A DNA stretch of 64,000 nucleotides from Microbacterium aurum (GCF_016907815.1 NZ_JAFBCQ010000001.1:2542001-2606000), one strand, 5' to 3'. Counted from the first letter of the stretch, positions 1 through 9,440 are shown. Numbers and translations are program-made. The notes: generated by a model not told the origin, from the sequence alone.

Positions 1-33
1 GTCCTCCTCCTGATCGTCACCCTGCTCGGGTGA
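1..33 (+). CDS. 3' end of an unidentified gene
   Basis: The window opens inside a reading frame whose last ten codons read VLLLIVTLLG before TGA. The all-hydrophobic tail suggests a C-terminal membrane segment. Nothing more can be said, because the rest lies outside the window. Confidence 0.4.
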   Translation, partial: VLLLIVTLLG

Positions 34-142
34 CCGCGGCGGGCCACTCCCCCCGCGTCCGGCCTCAATCCGCGTGGCGCGAGCGCATCGGCGCTACTCT
101 GGATGTACTCCTTCACAGGAATCGACCAGAAAGGGCGACATC

Positions 143-694
143 ATGACCGCTGAACCCTCCCTCGAGAAGACCGCCACCAACGGCATCCGGATCGCTCTCG
201 GTATCGGTGGCGTGCTCTCCGTCATCCTCGGCATCCTCATCGTGGTCTGGCCCGGCAAGACGGCGATGGTCGTGACCGCGATCATCGCGATCTACGCGAT
301 CATCGCCGGACTCGTGTACGCCGGTCTCGGCATCTTCAGCAAGCAAAGCGGCGTCTGGTCGCGCATCGGGCACATCGTGCTCGGCGTGCTGTTCGTCATC
401 GCCGGCATCGTGGCCTTCTCGAACCTCGGCCTCACCGCCGTCGCGCTGGCCACGTTCCTCGGCATCCTCGTCGGCATCATGTGGATCATCGAGGGTGTCG
501 TGGCACTGTCGACCCTCGGCGACGCCCCCTCCAAGGGATGGACGGTCTTCTTCGCCATCATCTCGATCATCGCCGGCGTTGTGCTGCTCTTCTCGCCGCT
601 GTGGGGCGCCGTCGTCCTGTGGTGGCTGCTGGGCATCTGGGCGATCGTCCTCGGCATCATCCAGATCTTCCGCGCCTTCTCGTTCGGCAAGTAA
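143..694 (+). CDS. HdeD/DUF308-family integral membrane protein
   Basis: A 183-residue protein that is almost entirely hydrophobic, with about six membrane segments separated by short loops. An example is the stretch around residues 16-36 followed by the WPGKTA loop, typical of the HdeD/DUF308 family. That family is linked to acid or general stress in enterobacteria, but its actinobacterial role is unknown. The ATG at 143 is chosen because it is followed by a short polar N-terminus (MTAEPSLEKTATNG) and then the first membrane helix; the frame stays open upstream but would add an implausible Arg-rich leader. A strong hairpin follows 16 bases after the stop. The family call rests on topology and residue pattern, so function stays open. 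Confidence 0.75.
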   Translation: MTAEPSLEKTATNGIRIALGIGGVLSVILGILIVVWPGKTAMVVTAIIAIYAIIAGLVYAGLGIFSKQSGVWSRIGHIVLGVLFVIAGIVAFSNLGLTAVALATFLGILVGIMWIIEGVVALSTLGDAPSKGWTVFFAIISIIAGVVLLFSPLWGAVVLWWLLGIWAIVLGIIQIFRAFSFGK

Positions 695-710
695 GACGCA
701 CATCAACACG

Positions 711-741
711 GCGCCCCGCGACCTTTTCGGTCGCGGGGCGC
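711..741 (+). terminator. Rho-independent-type terminator hairpin
   Basis: A perfect 13-bp inverted repeat (GCGCCCCGCGACC / GGTCGCGGGGCGC) with the 5-base loop TTTTC, beginning 16 bases after the stop of the HdeD-like gene. The T-tract is poor, as is usual in high-GC actinobacteria. It could serve both that gene and the convergent dehydrogenase gene ending at 770. Confidence 0.75.
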
Positions 742-769
742 TGTGTTGGTGTGGGCGGATGCCGGGGAC

Positions 770-1534
770 TCACTCCCCGCCGAACGAACTCACGTCGCCG
801 ACGAGACGCGTGTTGTCGGCCGGGATCGGCTCGACCGCCGCGAGAGCGACCTCCGCCGCGAACTCCGACACGTTGTAGAGCTTGCCGGCCGACTCCCGGC
901 GCCCCGCGATCGCGCCGGGATTGGCGCGCTCGAGCAGCGTAGCGGTGATGGTGCCCTCGATCATGTCACCGGAGACGACGACGAACCCGACGCCCTGCTC
1001 GGCCAGCGCCGGGATGCGCTCGCGCAGCGCGTCCTCGCCGGCACGCTTGGACAGCGCGACCGGCTCGTACTCCGGCATCGTCGGGGTCGTGCGGATGAAG
1101 TGCGCCTGGTGGCTCGTGACGAACACGACGCGCCCGCCGTCGGGAAGGAGGGGAAGCGCGGCGTCGAGGACGTTCAGCTGCGCGTCGCGGTTGAGCACGA
1201 GGGCGTAGTCCTCCCCCATGCCGCTCTCCATGCCGCCGGACGCGTTCAGCACGAGCAGGTCGAGGGAGCCGAAGGTCTCCTCCACGGCCGCCATCATGGC
1301 GGCGACCGACGCCTCGTCGGTGAGGTCGGCGCCCACGACGAGCACCTCGACGCCCAGCTCTCGCAGCTGTGCGGCGAGCTTCTCGGCCCGCGGCGCCTTG
1401 TTGCGGAAGTTGATGACGACGTTCGCCCCGCCCTCGGCCAGGTAGCGCGCCGTGTCGGCGCCGATGCCGCGCGAGGAGCCGGTGACGAGCGCCGTCCTTC
1501 CGGTGAGAGTTCCGGCGGGAATGGGCTGGGTCAT
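770..1534 (-). CDS. Short-chain dehydrogenase/reductase (SDR)
   Basis: A 254-residue classical SDR. The N-terminal Rossmann motif TGSSRGIG sits near residues 18-25, and NASGG stands where the family has NNAG. A Tyr lies before the motif AL-SKRAG, where the catalytic YxxxK is expected: EYEPVALSKRAG has the Lys, while the Tyr position is shifted. The start at 1534 follows a good AGGAG ribosome site (CCGCAGGAGACCGCTC-ATG). The substrate cannot be predicted. The imperfect YxxxK spacing deserves an alignment before oxidoreductase activity is assumed. Confidence 0.82.
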   Translation of the reverse strand: MTQPIPAGTLTGRTALVTGSSRGIGADTARYLAEGGANVVINFRNKAPRAEKLAAQLRELGVEVLVVGADLTDEASVAAMMAAVEETFGSLDLLVLNASGGMESGMGEDYALVLNRDAQLNVLDAALPLLPDGGRVVFVTSHQAHFIRTTPTMPEYEPVALSKRAGEDALRERIPALAEQGVGFVVVSGDMIEGTITATLLERANPGAIAGRRESAGKLYNVSEFAAEVALAAVEPIPADNTRLVGDVSSFGGE

Positions 1535-1657
1535 GAGCGGTCTCCTGCGGTGGATCGGGTCGCCCGCACAGTCGCGGCGATCCTCCGACCCTACCAACGG
1601 GCCGGTGCGGCCGACGGAATGTTAGTGTGCACGAAGAGGGCGCCGAAGGAGCACACC

Positions 1658-2140
1658 ATGTTGCCGGATCTGACGCAGTACATGTGGATCGCCTGGCTCG
1701 TGCTCGCGCTGCTGTTCGTCATCATTGAGCTGCTGACACTCGAGTTCACCTTCCTCATGCTCGCCGCGGGCGCCCTCATCGGCGGCCTCGGCGTCAACCT
1801 CCTCGGCGGTGAGTGGTGGCTGCAGGTGCTCGCCGCTGCGGCCGTGTCGGCGCTGCTGCTATTCACCATCCGCCCGCTGCTGCTGCGCGCCCTGCATCGG
1901 TCCTCGCGGCTGCATCCGACCAACGTCGACGCGCTGTACGGCATGTCCGCGCGCGTGACGTCGCCGTTCGTCGACGGCCGCGGCTCCGTGCGGCTGGACA
2001 ACGGCGAGCAGTGGACCGCGGAGATCCCCGATTCCGTCGCCGTGCCCGAACCGGGCTCGCGCGTCGTCGTCACCGCCGTCCGCGGCGCCACCGTCGAGGT
2101 CGCGCCCGCAGCCGTCACCCCGGAAAGGAGCACCGACTGA
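1658..2140 (+). CDS. NfeD-like membrane protein
   Basis: A 160-residue protein with two or three N-terminal membrane segments (about residues 8-70), then a basic linker and a C-terminal OB-fold-like domain of about 65 residues. That layout defines the short NfeD family. NfeD proteins are usually encoded next to SPFH/band-7 proteins and are thought to help organise membrane microdomains. Here the TGA overlaps the ATG of the SPFH gene (TGATG), so the pair is translationally coupled. The start is the ATG at 1658, preceded by GAAGGAGCACACC. Confidence 0.88.
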   Translation: MLPDLTQYMWIAWLVLALLFVIIELLTLEFTFLMLAAGALIGGLGVNLLGGEWWLQVLAAAAVSALLLFTIRPLLLRALHRSSRLHPTNVDALYGMSARVTSPFVDGRGSVRLDNGEQWTAEIPDSVAVPEPGSRVVVTAVRGATVEVAPAAVTPERSTD

Positions 2141-3228
2141 TGGTCGACGTCGGAGCGTTCGTCGGACAGATCTTCGTGGTCGTCCTCCTCATCGTCATCG
2201 CGATCTTCGTGATCGTGGTGATCTTCCGCTCGATCCGCATCATTCCGCAGGCCTATTCGGGCGTCGTCGAGCGTCTGGGGCGCTATCAGCGCACCCTCTC
2301 CCCCGGCCTGAACCTGCTGGTGCCGTTCATCGACCGGCTGCGTCCCCTCGTCGACATGCGCGAGCAGGTCGTCTCGTTCCCGCCGCAGCCGGTGATCACC
2401 GAGGACAACCTCGTCGTCTCGATCGACACCGTCGTCTACTTCCAGGTGACGGATGCCCGGGCCGCGACCTATGAGATCGCGAACTACCTGAGCGCCGTCG
2501 AGCAGCTGACCACCACCACTCTCCGCAACGTCGTCGGCGGTCTCAACCTCGAAGAGGCGCTCACCAGTCGCGACAACATCAACGGCCAGCTGCGCGTCGT
2601 CCTCGACGAGGCCACCGGCAAGTGGGGCCTGCGCGTCTCGCGCGTGGAGCTGAAGGCGATCGATCCGCCCCACTCCATCCAGGACTCCATGGAGAAGCAG
2701 ATGCGCGCCGAGCGCGACCGCCGCGCCGCCATCCTCACGGCGGAGGGGTCGAAGCAGTCGCAGATCCTGGAGGCCGAGGGCCGGCGCCAGGCGGCGATCC
2801 TCGGCGCCGAGGGCGACAAGCAGGCCGCGGTGCTGCGCGCGCAGGGCGAGGCGGAGGCCATCCAGATGGTCTTCCACGCGATCCACGCCGGCGCGCCCGA
2901 CGAGAAGCTCCTGGCCTATCAGTACCTGCAGACGCTGCCGAAGATCGCCGAGAGCCCCTCCAGCAAGCTCTGGATCGTCCCCAGCGAGCTGACCCAGGCG
3001 CTGCAGGGCATCGGCGAAGCCTTCGCCGGCCGTGCGCCCGCCGGCCGCGCGCCGACATCCGGTGCCGACGGCGTCCCCGCTCCCGCCGGTCCCCCCGCCG
3101 CGCCCGCGGCGACGTCCGCACCGTCCGGCACTCTCAGCGAGGCGGCGAACGCCGCCGTGGCGGCCGCGCGCGAGGCGGCATCCGCTGCCGACGACATCGC
3201 GTCCGAGGCGACCGACCGCCTCTCGTGA
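2140..3228 (+). CDS. SPFH/band-7 (stomatin/QmcA-like) membrane protein
   Basis: A 362-residue protein with one N-terminal membrane helix (about 8-30), then the band-7 core beginning IRIIPQAYSGVVERLGRYQ. An Ala/Glu/Gln-rich coiled-coil region follows (about 180-240, with repeated AEGxxQ/AILxAEG units). The C-terminal tail is low-complexity, rich in Ala and Pro (after about residue 300). Band-7 proteins oligomerise on membranes and scaffold lipid domains or regulate membrane proteases. The gene follows nfeD with a one-base overlap, and its own stop overlaps the GTG of the next gene (GTGA), giving a three-gene operon. Confidence 0.9.
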   Translation: MVDVGAFVGQIFVVVLLIVIAIFVIVVIFRSIRIIPQAYSGVVERLGRYQRTLSPGLNLLVPFIDRLRPLVDMREQVVSFPPQPVITEDNLVVSIDTVVYFQVTDARAATYEIANYLSAVEQLTTTTLRNVVGGLNLEEALTSRDNINGQLRVVLDEATGKWGLRVSRVELKAIDPPHSIQDSMEKQMRAERDRRAAILTAEGSKQSQILEAEGRRQAAILGAEGDKQAAVLRAQGEAEAIQMVFHAIHAGAPDEKLLAYQYLQTLPKIAESPSSKLWIVPSELTQALQGIGEAFAGRAPAGRAPTSGADGVPAPAGPPAAPAATSAPSGTLSEAANAAVAAAREAASAADDIASEATDRLS

Positions 3229-3998
3229 CGCACCCGTGGTTCTCGGCGAGCCCGGCGCCGCGCGTCCTCGCCCACCGCGGGTTCGTGCCGCCGGACGCTG
3301 ACGGGGTCGTCGAGAACACCCTCGCCGCCTTCGCGGCCGCTCACGGCGCCGGGGCCGCCTACGTCGAGTCGGACTGCCATGTCACCTCCGACGGCGTCGT
3401 CGTGCTCTTCCACGACGACCATCTCACCCGTATCACTGGAGACCCCCGGCCCGTCGCCGACGTGCGCCACGCCGAGCTGTCGCGCATCATGGCCGACCGC
3501 GGCGGCCTGCTCACCGCCGCCGACGCCCTCGACGCGTTTCCGACGCTGCGCTTCAACCTCGACGTGAAAGTGGCCGCCGCCGCCCTGCCGCTCGGACGCA
3601 TCATCGCACCGCACGCCGACCGGGTGCTCGTCACGAGCTTCTCCGACAGCCGCCGCCGCACCGCGCTGGAGGCCGCCCACCGCGCGGGAGGACGCCCCGC
3701 CACCTCGGCCGGGCAGGCGACGATCGTGCGGATGCTGGGCGCCGTCGCATCCGGTTCGCGTGTCCTCGTGCGGCGCGCACTGCGCGGAATCGACGCCGTC
3801 CAGGTGCCCGAGCGGCGCGGCGCGCTGCGCATCGTCACCCCCCGCCTGGTGCGGGCCGCGCACGCCGCCGGCGTCGAGGTGCACGTGTGGACCGTCAACG
3901 ATCCGGCCGCGATGACGCGCCTGCTCGACCTCGGCGTCGACGGGCTCGTGAGCGATCGCGCCGACCTCGCCTTGCGCGCCGTCGCGGCCCGCCGCTGA
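3225..3998 (+). CDS. Glycerophosphodiester phosphodiesterase family protein
   Basis: A 257-residue GDPD-domain protein. The metal-binding and catalytic signature is visible: HRGF near residue 16, ENTLAAF, then the ESDCH motif and LFHDDHLTRIT. A C-terminal TIM-barrel strand reads VHVWTVNDP. Family members hydrolyse glycerophosphodiesters to glycerol-3-phosphate and an alcohol. No signal peptide is seen, so it is probably cytoplasmic. The GTG at 3225 overlaps the SPFH stop, which supports this start and operonic expression. Confidence 0.88.
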   Translation: MTHPWFSASPAPRVLAHRGFVPPDADGVVENTLAAFAAAHGAGAAYVESDCHVTSDGVVVLFHDDHLTRITGDPRPVADVRHAELSRIMADRGGLLTAADALDAFPTLRFNLDVKVAAAALPLGRIIAPHADRVLVTSFSDSRRRTALEAAHRAGGRPATSAGQATIVRMLGAVASGSRVLVRRALRGIDAVQVPERRGALRIVTPRLVRAAHAAGVEVHVWTVNDPAAMTRLLDLGVDGLVSDRADLALRAVAARR

Positions 3999-4117
3999 CA
4001 CCGCGCAGGCAGCCCAGAAGCCCTGAGCATCCGCTGTGAAAGGCGCCCGCCCGGCATCCGTTCGGATGATGCACACAGGTGCGCGCGTTATACCTGAGAC
4101 GACGAGAGGACCACACA

Positions 4118-4492
4118 ATGGCAGATCGCAGCCTGCGCGGCATCCGACTCGGCGCCTCCAGCCTACAGAGCGAGGAAGGCGTCGTGTTCCATGAACGCGC
4201 CAACCACACGTACGTCTGCACCCAGTGCGGACGCGAGACCGTTATGACCTTCGCGGCCGACGCCGAGCTGCCCGAGGCCTGGGAGTGCCGCACCTGCGGC
4301 GCTGAAGCCGTCCGCCGCGTCGGCGACACGGTTGTCGAGATCGACCACTCCGGCGACAAGGTCGCACGCACCCACTGGGACATGCTGATGGAGCGCCGGA
4401 CGATCCCCGAACTCGAGGAGCTGCTCGAAGAGCGCCTCGCCCTGCTGCGCGCCCGTCGCGGCGCCGAGGCCGACGCCCGCCTCAGCGCCTGA
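4118..4492 (+). CDS. rbpA: RNA polymerase-binding protein RbpA
   Basis: A 124-residue protein beginning MADRSLRGIRLGASSLQSEE, the characteristic RbpA N-terminal tail. A core zinc-ribbon-like domain follows with CxxC pairs CTQCG and CRTCG, and then the sigma-interaction helix near TIPELEELLEERLALLR. RbpA binds actinobacterial RNA polymerase and group 1/2 sigma factors and stabilises open complexes. The length matches the family. GAGAGGACCACACA precedes the ATG. A terminator-like hairpin lies just downstream. The neighbouring lnt matches the mycobacterial order. Confidence 0.96.
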   Translation: MADRSLRGIRLGASSLQSEEGVVFHERANHTYVCTQCGRETVMTFAADAELPEAWECRTCGAEAVRRVGDTVVEIDHSGDKVARTHWDMLMERRTIPELEELLEERLALLRARRGAEADARLSA

Positions 4493-4510
4493 CGGTCGCA
4501 CCGACCGCGT

Positions 4511-4554
4511 GACGCCGGTCTCCCCCTGATTCACACCACGGGGAGGCCGGCGTC
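4511..4554. terminator. Bidirectional terminator-like hairpin between rbpA and lnt
   Basis: A 15-bp stem with one mismatch (GACGCCGGTCTCCCC / GGGGAGGCCGGCGTC) and a 14-base loop, placed just after the rbpA stop. Its right arm extends into the last codons of the convergent lnt gene, whose stop is at 4531-4533. Likely shared by both genes. Confidence 0.6.
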
Positions 4555-6096
4555 TTCGGCGTGCCCGCGGCGCCGCCGGACGAGCAGCGCCACCACGGCG
4601 AGGGCGACCACGCTCCCCCACCCCAGAAGACTCTGGATCGCGGCCCCCGCCACGATTCCCGGCGTGAGCCCCGTCCGCAACGGCACGTCGGTGACCATGG
4701 CCCCCGGCTCGTCTGCCGGCAGCGCGTCGACCGTGACGCCGTCGGGGCCGATGACCTGGCTCGTCCCGACGGTGGACAGATTCACGACGGCGCGCCCCGC
4801 CTCGATCGCCCGCATCCGCGCGAACGCCAGCTGCTGCAGGTTCTCATCCGTGCCGCGGAAGTCGGCGTTGTTGGTCTGGAACATGTAGACCTCCGCGCCG
4901 GCGAGAGCGCCGTCGCGGATGACGTCGTCGTAGATGACGTCGAAGCAGATCGCGAGCCCCACCCCGACGCCGTCGACATCGACGAACGGTGCCGCCGTGC
5001 CTGGTGTGTACTCCCGCTGGATCAGGCCGATGAGGTCGGGGGCCAGGAGGTTGAAGAACCAGCGGTCGGGAACATATTCCCCGAACGGCACGGGATGCCG
5101 CTTGTCGTAGGTCTGCGTCGGATTGTCGGCGCCGGCCTGCCAGACCAGTGACGAGTTGAAGTACTGCTCACCCCGCTGGGTGACCGCGCTGATCAGGAGC
5201 GGCGCGTCGATCCGCGCCGACAGCGCGTCGAGCGTCCGTGCCACCGACGCGTTCGCCGTGGGGTCGGCGTCCACGCCGCCCTCCGGCCACAGCAGCACGT
5301 CGAGATCCTCGTCCTCGATCGGCTCCGTCGCCGCCAGCTGCGCACGCAGCACGTCGTACGGCTCGCGTTCGTCGAAGTAGCCCGCGGGGCCGTTGCCCTG
5401 CACCGCGCCGACGCGGATGCTCCCGGCATCCGTCGTCGGGAACTGCGGGAGGGCGAGCAGCAGCACCAGCGTCACGGCGACGGGCAGGATGCCGCGCCAC
5501 GCCGTCGAGACGGCACGCAGGCGGCCGGTGCGTACGAGTTCGACGGCAGACGCGCACGCGAAGACGATGAGGAAGGACAGTCCGCTCATCCCGGTCCACG
5601 ACGCGACGTCGGCGAGCGGCGATGACGCTTGCGTGACGGCCAGGCGTGCCCACGGGAATCCTCCGTAGGGGAACGTGCCGAGCAGCTCCTCGCGGCTGAC
5701 CCACAGCCCGGCCACGAGCGCCGGAAGCGCCAGCAGACGCCCCAGCGTGCCCGGCGCGAGGCGCGGCAGCCAGCGGTAGGCGAGGGCGAGCGGCAGCGCC
5801 ATGACCGCCGTCAGCGCGGTCTCCAGCGACGACAGGGCGATCCACGGCACCGGGCCGAGGTAGCGCGCCGTGAAGGAGAGGTTCAGGAAGAACAGCGCCG
5901 CCCCGAACACCGCACCCACGAGCACCGCCGCCCAGCCCCGACGGCCGATGAGGCTCACGAGCGCCAACGGCACCGCGGCGAAGACGACCGGCCACCAGGC
6001 GGATGCCGGGAATGCCGCCGTCAGCAGCAGGCCGCCCGCGGCGGCGGCGAGCACCGCGGCCCACAGCGGCAGCAACGGTCGGGGGCGGACGGGCAC
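4531..6096 (-). CDS. lnt: Apolipoprotein N-acyltransferase
   Basis: A 521-residue protein with five to six N-terminal membrane segments (about 1-215), a periplasmic-side nitrilase-like domain (about 225-475) and a final membrane helix. The nitrilase triad is visible: Glu in LLWPEGG (about 270), Lys in YDKRHPVPFGEY (about 333) and Cys in GLAICFDV (about 388). Lnt adds the third acyl chain to lipoproteins. Unlike mycobacterial Ppm1, no polyprenol-mannose synthase domain is fused. The start is a GTG at 6096. The lipoproteins in this window (FKBP, siderophore-binding protein) would be substrates. Confidence 0.93.
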   Translation of the reverse strand: MPVRPRPLLPLWAAVLAAAAGGLLLTAAFPASAWWPVVFAAVPLALVSLIGRRGWAAVLVGAVFGAALFFLNLSFTARYLGPVPWIALSSLETALTAVMALPLALAYRWLPRLAPGTLGRLLALPALVAGLWVSREELLGTFPYGGFPWARLAVTQASSPLADVASWTGMSGLSFLIVFACASAVELVRTGRLRAVSTAWRGILPVAVTLVLLLALPQFPTTDAGSIRVGAVQGNGPAGYFDEREPYDVLRAQLAATEPIEDEDLDVLLWPEGGVDADPTANASVARTLDALSARIDAPLLISAVTQRGEQYFNSSLVWQAGADNPTQTYDKRHPVPFGEYVPDRWFFNLLAPDLIGLIQREYTPGTAAPFVDVDGVGVGLAICFDVIYDDVIRDGALAGAEVYMFQTNNADFRGTDENLQQLAFARMRAIEAGRAVVNLSTVGTSQVIGPDGVTVDALPADEPGAMVTDVPLRTGLTPGIVAGAAIQSLLGWGSVVALAVVALLVRRRRGHAEDAGLPVV

Positions 6097-6120
6097 GACG
6101 TCGAGCCTAACCCGGGTGGA

Positions 6121-8589
6121 TCAGAGCGAGCCGTAGGCGACGATGCCGCGGCGCACCGCGTCCAGCGCGCGGCGCGCGGTCACCGCCACCGGCGGGTCGG
6201 CGACGATCGAGAGCTGATCGAGCAGGTCGATCGTCTGTTTGCTCCACCGGACGAAATCGCCCGCGGCCAGGTCCGCCTCCTGCAGCACGCGGTCCAGGCT
6301 CGCGCCCCGCGCCCAGGAGTGCATCGCCTGCGCGAGTCCCGTCGCGACCGGCGCCGAACCGGGCAGCCGGTGATCCTGCTCCAGATCGTCCAGCCGCGAC
6401 CACAGCGTCTGCGTCTCGCTGAGCGCGGCACGGAACGCTCCCCGCGGCAGCCCGTGCTCGCCGGGACCGGCCTCGTCGCGCCGCGGCTCGTAGACCAGGC
6501 AGCACGCGAGAGCCGCGAGCCCCGCCGGGTCGAGCTCCGTCCAGATGCCGGTGCGCAGCGATTCTGCCACCAGCAGGTCGCGCTCGCCGTAGATGCGCTT
6601 CATCGTCGCACCGGCGGGGTTGAGCGTCGTCGTGCCGTCGGGCGCGACGGCGACGTAGTCCAGGGCCGCGAGCACGTCGACGACGCGGTCGAAGATGCGG
6701 GCCACGGTGCCGGTGCGCGTCTCGATCTGCTGGCGCAGCTTGTCGGTGTGACGCCGCAGCTTCCAATAACGCTCCGCCCAGCGCGCGTGCTTCTCGCGGT
6801 CGGGACAGCTCTGGCAGGGATGGCTCTTCAGCCGGCGACGCAGCGATTCGATCTGTTCCTGCCGCTGCTGCCGCAACTTCGGCGGACCGGAGCGGTCGCC
6901 CTTGCGCTCGAGGTCGGTGAGCTCACGCCGCATGCGTGCGTACTCGGCGAAGTCGCCGCGGTCGCAGGCCATCGAGTTCGCGTAGCCGGCGAGGGACTCC
7001 TCGGCATCCTTCACCTCGCGCGCCAGCCCCACGACGGCACGGTCGGCCTGGAACTGCGCGAACGACGACTCGAGGATCTCCCGCGCGCGGGCCCGCCCGA
7101 ACTGGTCGATGAGGTTGACGGCCATGTTGTACGTCGGCCGGAAGCTGGAGTTGAGCGGGTACGTGCGGCGTGAGGCCAGCGACGCGACCGCCTGCGGGTC
7201 GAGACTCTCGGTCCACTGGATCACGGCGTGGCCTTCGACGTCGATGCCGCGGCGCCCCGCACGCCCGGTGAGCTGGGTGTACTCCCCCGACGTGATCGCC
7301 ACGCGCGCCTCGCCGTTGAACTTCTCGAGCTTCTCGAGCACGACGGTGCGGGCCGGCATGTTGATGCCGAGCGCGAGGGTCTCGGTGGCGAACACGACCT
7401 TCACGAGCTTGCGCTGGAACAGCTCCTCGACGATCTCCTTGAACGCCGGCAGCAGCCCCGCGTGGTGGGCGGCGATGCCCCGCTCCAGGTTCTCGCGCCA
7501 CTCCCAGAAGCCGAGGACGGCGAGGTCCTCGTCGGGCAGCGTCCCGGTGCGCTCGTCGACCACGCGGCGGATCTCGTCGCGCTCCTCACGGTCCGTCAGC
7601 CGCACGCCGGCGCGGCGCACCTGCTGCACGGCGCCCTCGCAGCCCGCGCGGCTGAAGATGAAGAAGATCGCCGGCAGCAGATTCGCCCGCGCGAGCAGCT
7701 CGACCACCTGCGGCCGGTCCATGCGCTCGATCCGCTGCATGTTCGCGCTGCGCACCGGCCGCCGCCCACCGCGCTGCGGTCGCCGCGCACCGCCGTCCCG
7801 TCCGCCCTGGGACCGATACTGCTGCGCCTGCCGGTTGTTCTCGTAGCGCGCGCCGCTGCCGCCGCGGATGCGCATGAGCTCCTGGTTCACCTGCGCCGTG
7901 GCGATGCCCGCGCGCTCGTCGAACAGCGGCAGCAGATCGCCGCGCACCAACACGTGCTGCTCGAGCGGCACCGGACGGGTCTCGGAGACGATCACCGCCG
8001 TGTCGCCGCGCACGGTGTCGAGCCAGTCGCCGAACTCCTCGGCGTTGGAGACCGTCGCCGACAGCGACACCAGGCGCACCTCCTGCGGCAGGTGGATGAT
8101 CACCTCTTCCCACACCGCGCCGCGGAACCGGTCGGCGAGGTAGTGCACCTCGTCCATCACGACGTACCGCAGACCCTGCAGCGCCGGCGAGTCGGCGTAC
8201 AGCATGTTGCGGAGGACCTCTGTGGTCATCACGACCACGCGCGCGTTGCCGTTGATGTTGGTGTCGCCGGTGAGGAGCCCCACCTCGCTCTCGCCGTAGA
8301 CCTGCTGGAGCTCCCGGAACTTCTGGTTCGACAGCGCCTTCATCGGCGTCGTGTAGAACGCCTTGTCGCCGGGCTGGAGCATCGCCAGGTGCACGGCGAA
8401 CTCGCCGACGATCGTCTTACCCGCTCCCGTGGGCGCGGCCACGAGCACGCTTCGGCCGTCCTCCAGCGCCTGGCAGCCGGCGACCTGGAACGGGTCGAGT
8501 TCGAAGCGCTGAGCATCGGCGAACGCGGCCGTCAGCGGGTGCGCCTGTCGCAGCTGGGCCCGTGCGAACCGCGCGGCGGGATCGCTCAC
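6121..8589 (-). CDS. helY: HelY/Ski2-like superfamily 2 DEAD/H-box helicase
   Basis: An 822-residue helicase. Walker A reads APTGAGKTIVGEF near residue 48. The DEVH box is MDEVHYLADRFRGAVWEEV, motif III is SATVSN, and the C-terminal motif VI reads TGRAGRRGID. The C-terminal portion carries the Ski2/Mtr4-type helical (DSHCT-like) region. An Arg-rich insert lies between the lobes (about 270-310). These proteins are thought to act in RNA metabolism, but the substrate of bacterial HelY is not settled. The GTG start overlaps the tatC stop (GTGA), which favours it over upstream possibilities and places the gene at the end of the paf-tat operon. Confidence 0.93.
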   Translation of the reverse strand: MSDPAARFARAQLRQAHPLTAAFADAQRFELDPFQVAGCQALEDGRSVLVAAPTGAGKTIVGEFAVHLAMLQPGDKAFYTTPMKALSNQKFRELQQVYGESEVGLLTGDTNINGNARVVVMTTEVLRNMLYADSPALQGLRYVVMDEVHYLADRFRGAVWEEVIIHLPQEVRLVSLSATVSNAEEFGDWLDTVRGDTAVIVSETRPVPLEQHVLVRGDLLPLFDERAGIATAQVNQELMRIRGGSGARYENNRQAQQYRSQGGRDGGARRPQRGGRRPVRSANMQRIERMDRPQVVELLARANLLPAIFFIFSRAGCEGAVQQVRRAGVRLTDREERDEIRRVVDERTGTLPDEDLAVLGFWEWRENLERGIAAHHAGLLPAFKEIVEELFQRKLVKVVFATETLALGINMPARTVVLEKLEKFNGEARVAITSGEYTQLTGRAGRRGIDVEGHAVIQWTESLDPQAVASLASRRTYPLNSSFRPTYNMAVNLIDQFGRARAREILESSFAQFQADRAVVGLAREVKDAEESLAGYANSMACDRGDFAEYARMRRELTDLERKGDRSGPPKLRQQRQEQIESLRRRLKSHPCQSCPDREKHARWAERYWKLRRHTDKLRQQIETRTGTVARIFDRVVDVLAALDYVAVAPDGTTTLNPAGATMKRIYGERDLLVAESLRTGIWTELDPAGLAALACCLVYEPRRDEAGPGEHGLPRGAFRAALSETQTLWSRLDDLEQDHRLPGSAPVATGLAQAMHSWARGASLDRVLQEADLAAGDFVRWSKQTIDLLDQLSIVADPPVAVTARRALDAVRRGIVAYGSL

Positions 8590-9440
8590 GCGCCGGCCTT
8601 GGGTGTCTCGGTGGGCGCGTCGGCGGGCGCCAGCCCCGCGGCGGCGTCGCGTTTCGCCCGGCGCCGGTCGAACAGCATCGACAGGCCCGCGGCGGCGAAG
8701 AAGAGCACGATGAGGATGCCGGCCAGCAGCAGCATGCTGACGATGTCGGCGGCGGGGGTGGCAAGACCGGCGAACACCACCGTGATGAGGATCGCGACGC
8801 GCCAGCCCTTGAGGATCGCCTTCCCGCTCATGATCCCGGCGAGGTTCAGCGCGACGAGGAACACCGGCAGCACGAACGAGACGCCGACCACGAGGACGAG
8901 CTTGAACACGAAGTCGTAGTAGTACTTCGCCTCGTACATGTTCGCCGCGCCCTCCGCCGAGAACGACGCCATGATCTCGACGATGTGCGGCATGATCAGC
9001 CAGCCCACGAAGCATCCGGCGAAGAAGAGCGGCACGGCGGCGCAGACGAAGCCGACGGTGTAGCGGATCTCCTTGCGGGTGAGCCCCGGCATGAGGAACG
9101 CCCACAGCTGCCAGATCCACACCGGCGCCGAGAGGATGATGCCGACGACGAAGGAGATCCGCAGCCGCATGTCGAACGGACCGGTGATGGTGGAGTACAT
9201 GAGCCGGACGATCGCGGCGGGGTCCTCCCCACGCCGCTCCGCGACGATGCGGATGGGCTCGGTCATCGCCCAGATGATCCAGTCGGTGAGGAAGAACGCG
9301 ATCACCATGCCGACGACGAGCGCGATGGCGGCGATCACGAAGCGGCGGCGCAGCTCCACCAGGTGCTGCCCCAGCGACATCCGCTTGTCATTGCGCGGGA
9401 CGTCGTCCGCCCCGACCCGAGGACGAGCGGCTGTGGACAC
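8586..9440 (-). CDS. tatC: Sec-independent translocase subunit TatC
   Basis: A 284-residue protein with six membrane segments and the TatC signature MSLGQHLVELRRRFVIA at the first cytoplasmic segment, plus the conserved periplasmic and helix-3 region. TatC recognises twin-arginine signal peptides. It starts at a GTG (9440) six bases after the tatA stop and overlaps helY by four bases. The order tatA-tatC matches actinobacteria generally. The C-terminal tail is Ala/Pro-rich and variable. Confidence 0.96.
   Translation of the reverse strand: MSTAARPRVGADDVPRNDKRMSLGQHLVELRRRFVIAAIALVVGMVIAFFLTDWIIWAMTEPIRIVAERRGEDPAAIVRLMYSTITGPFDMRLRISFVVGIILSAPVWIWQLWAFLMPGLTRKEIRYTVGFVCAAVPLFFAGCFVGWLIMPHIVEIMASFSAEGAANMYEAKYYYDFVFKLVLVVGVSFVLPVFLVALNLAGIMSGKAILKGWRVAILITVVFAGLATPAADIVSMLLLAGILIVLFFAAAGLSMLFDRRRAKRDAAAGLAPADAPTETPKAGA

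Noticed and set aside
743..1657. Long plus-strand open frame running through the SDR gene into nfeD
   Set aside because: The Arg-rich, low-complexity translation is the antisense shadow of the SDR; nfeD starts at 1658 with its own ribosome site.
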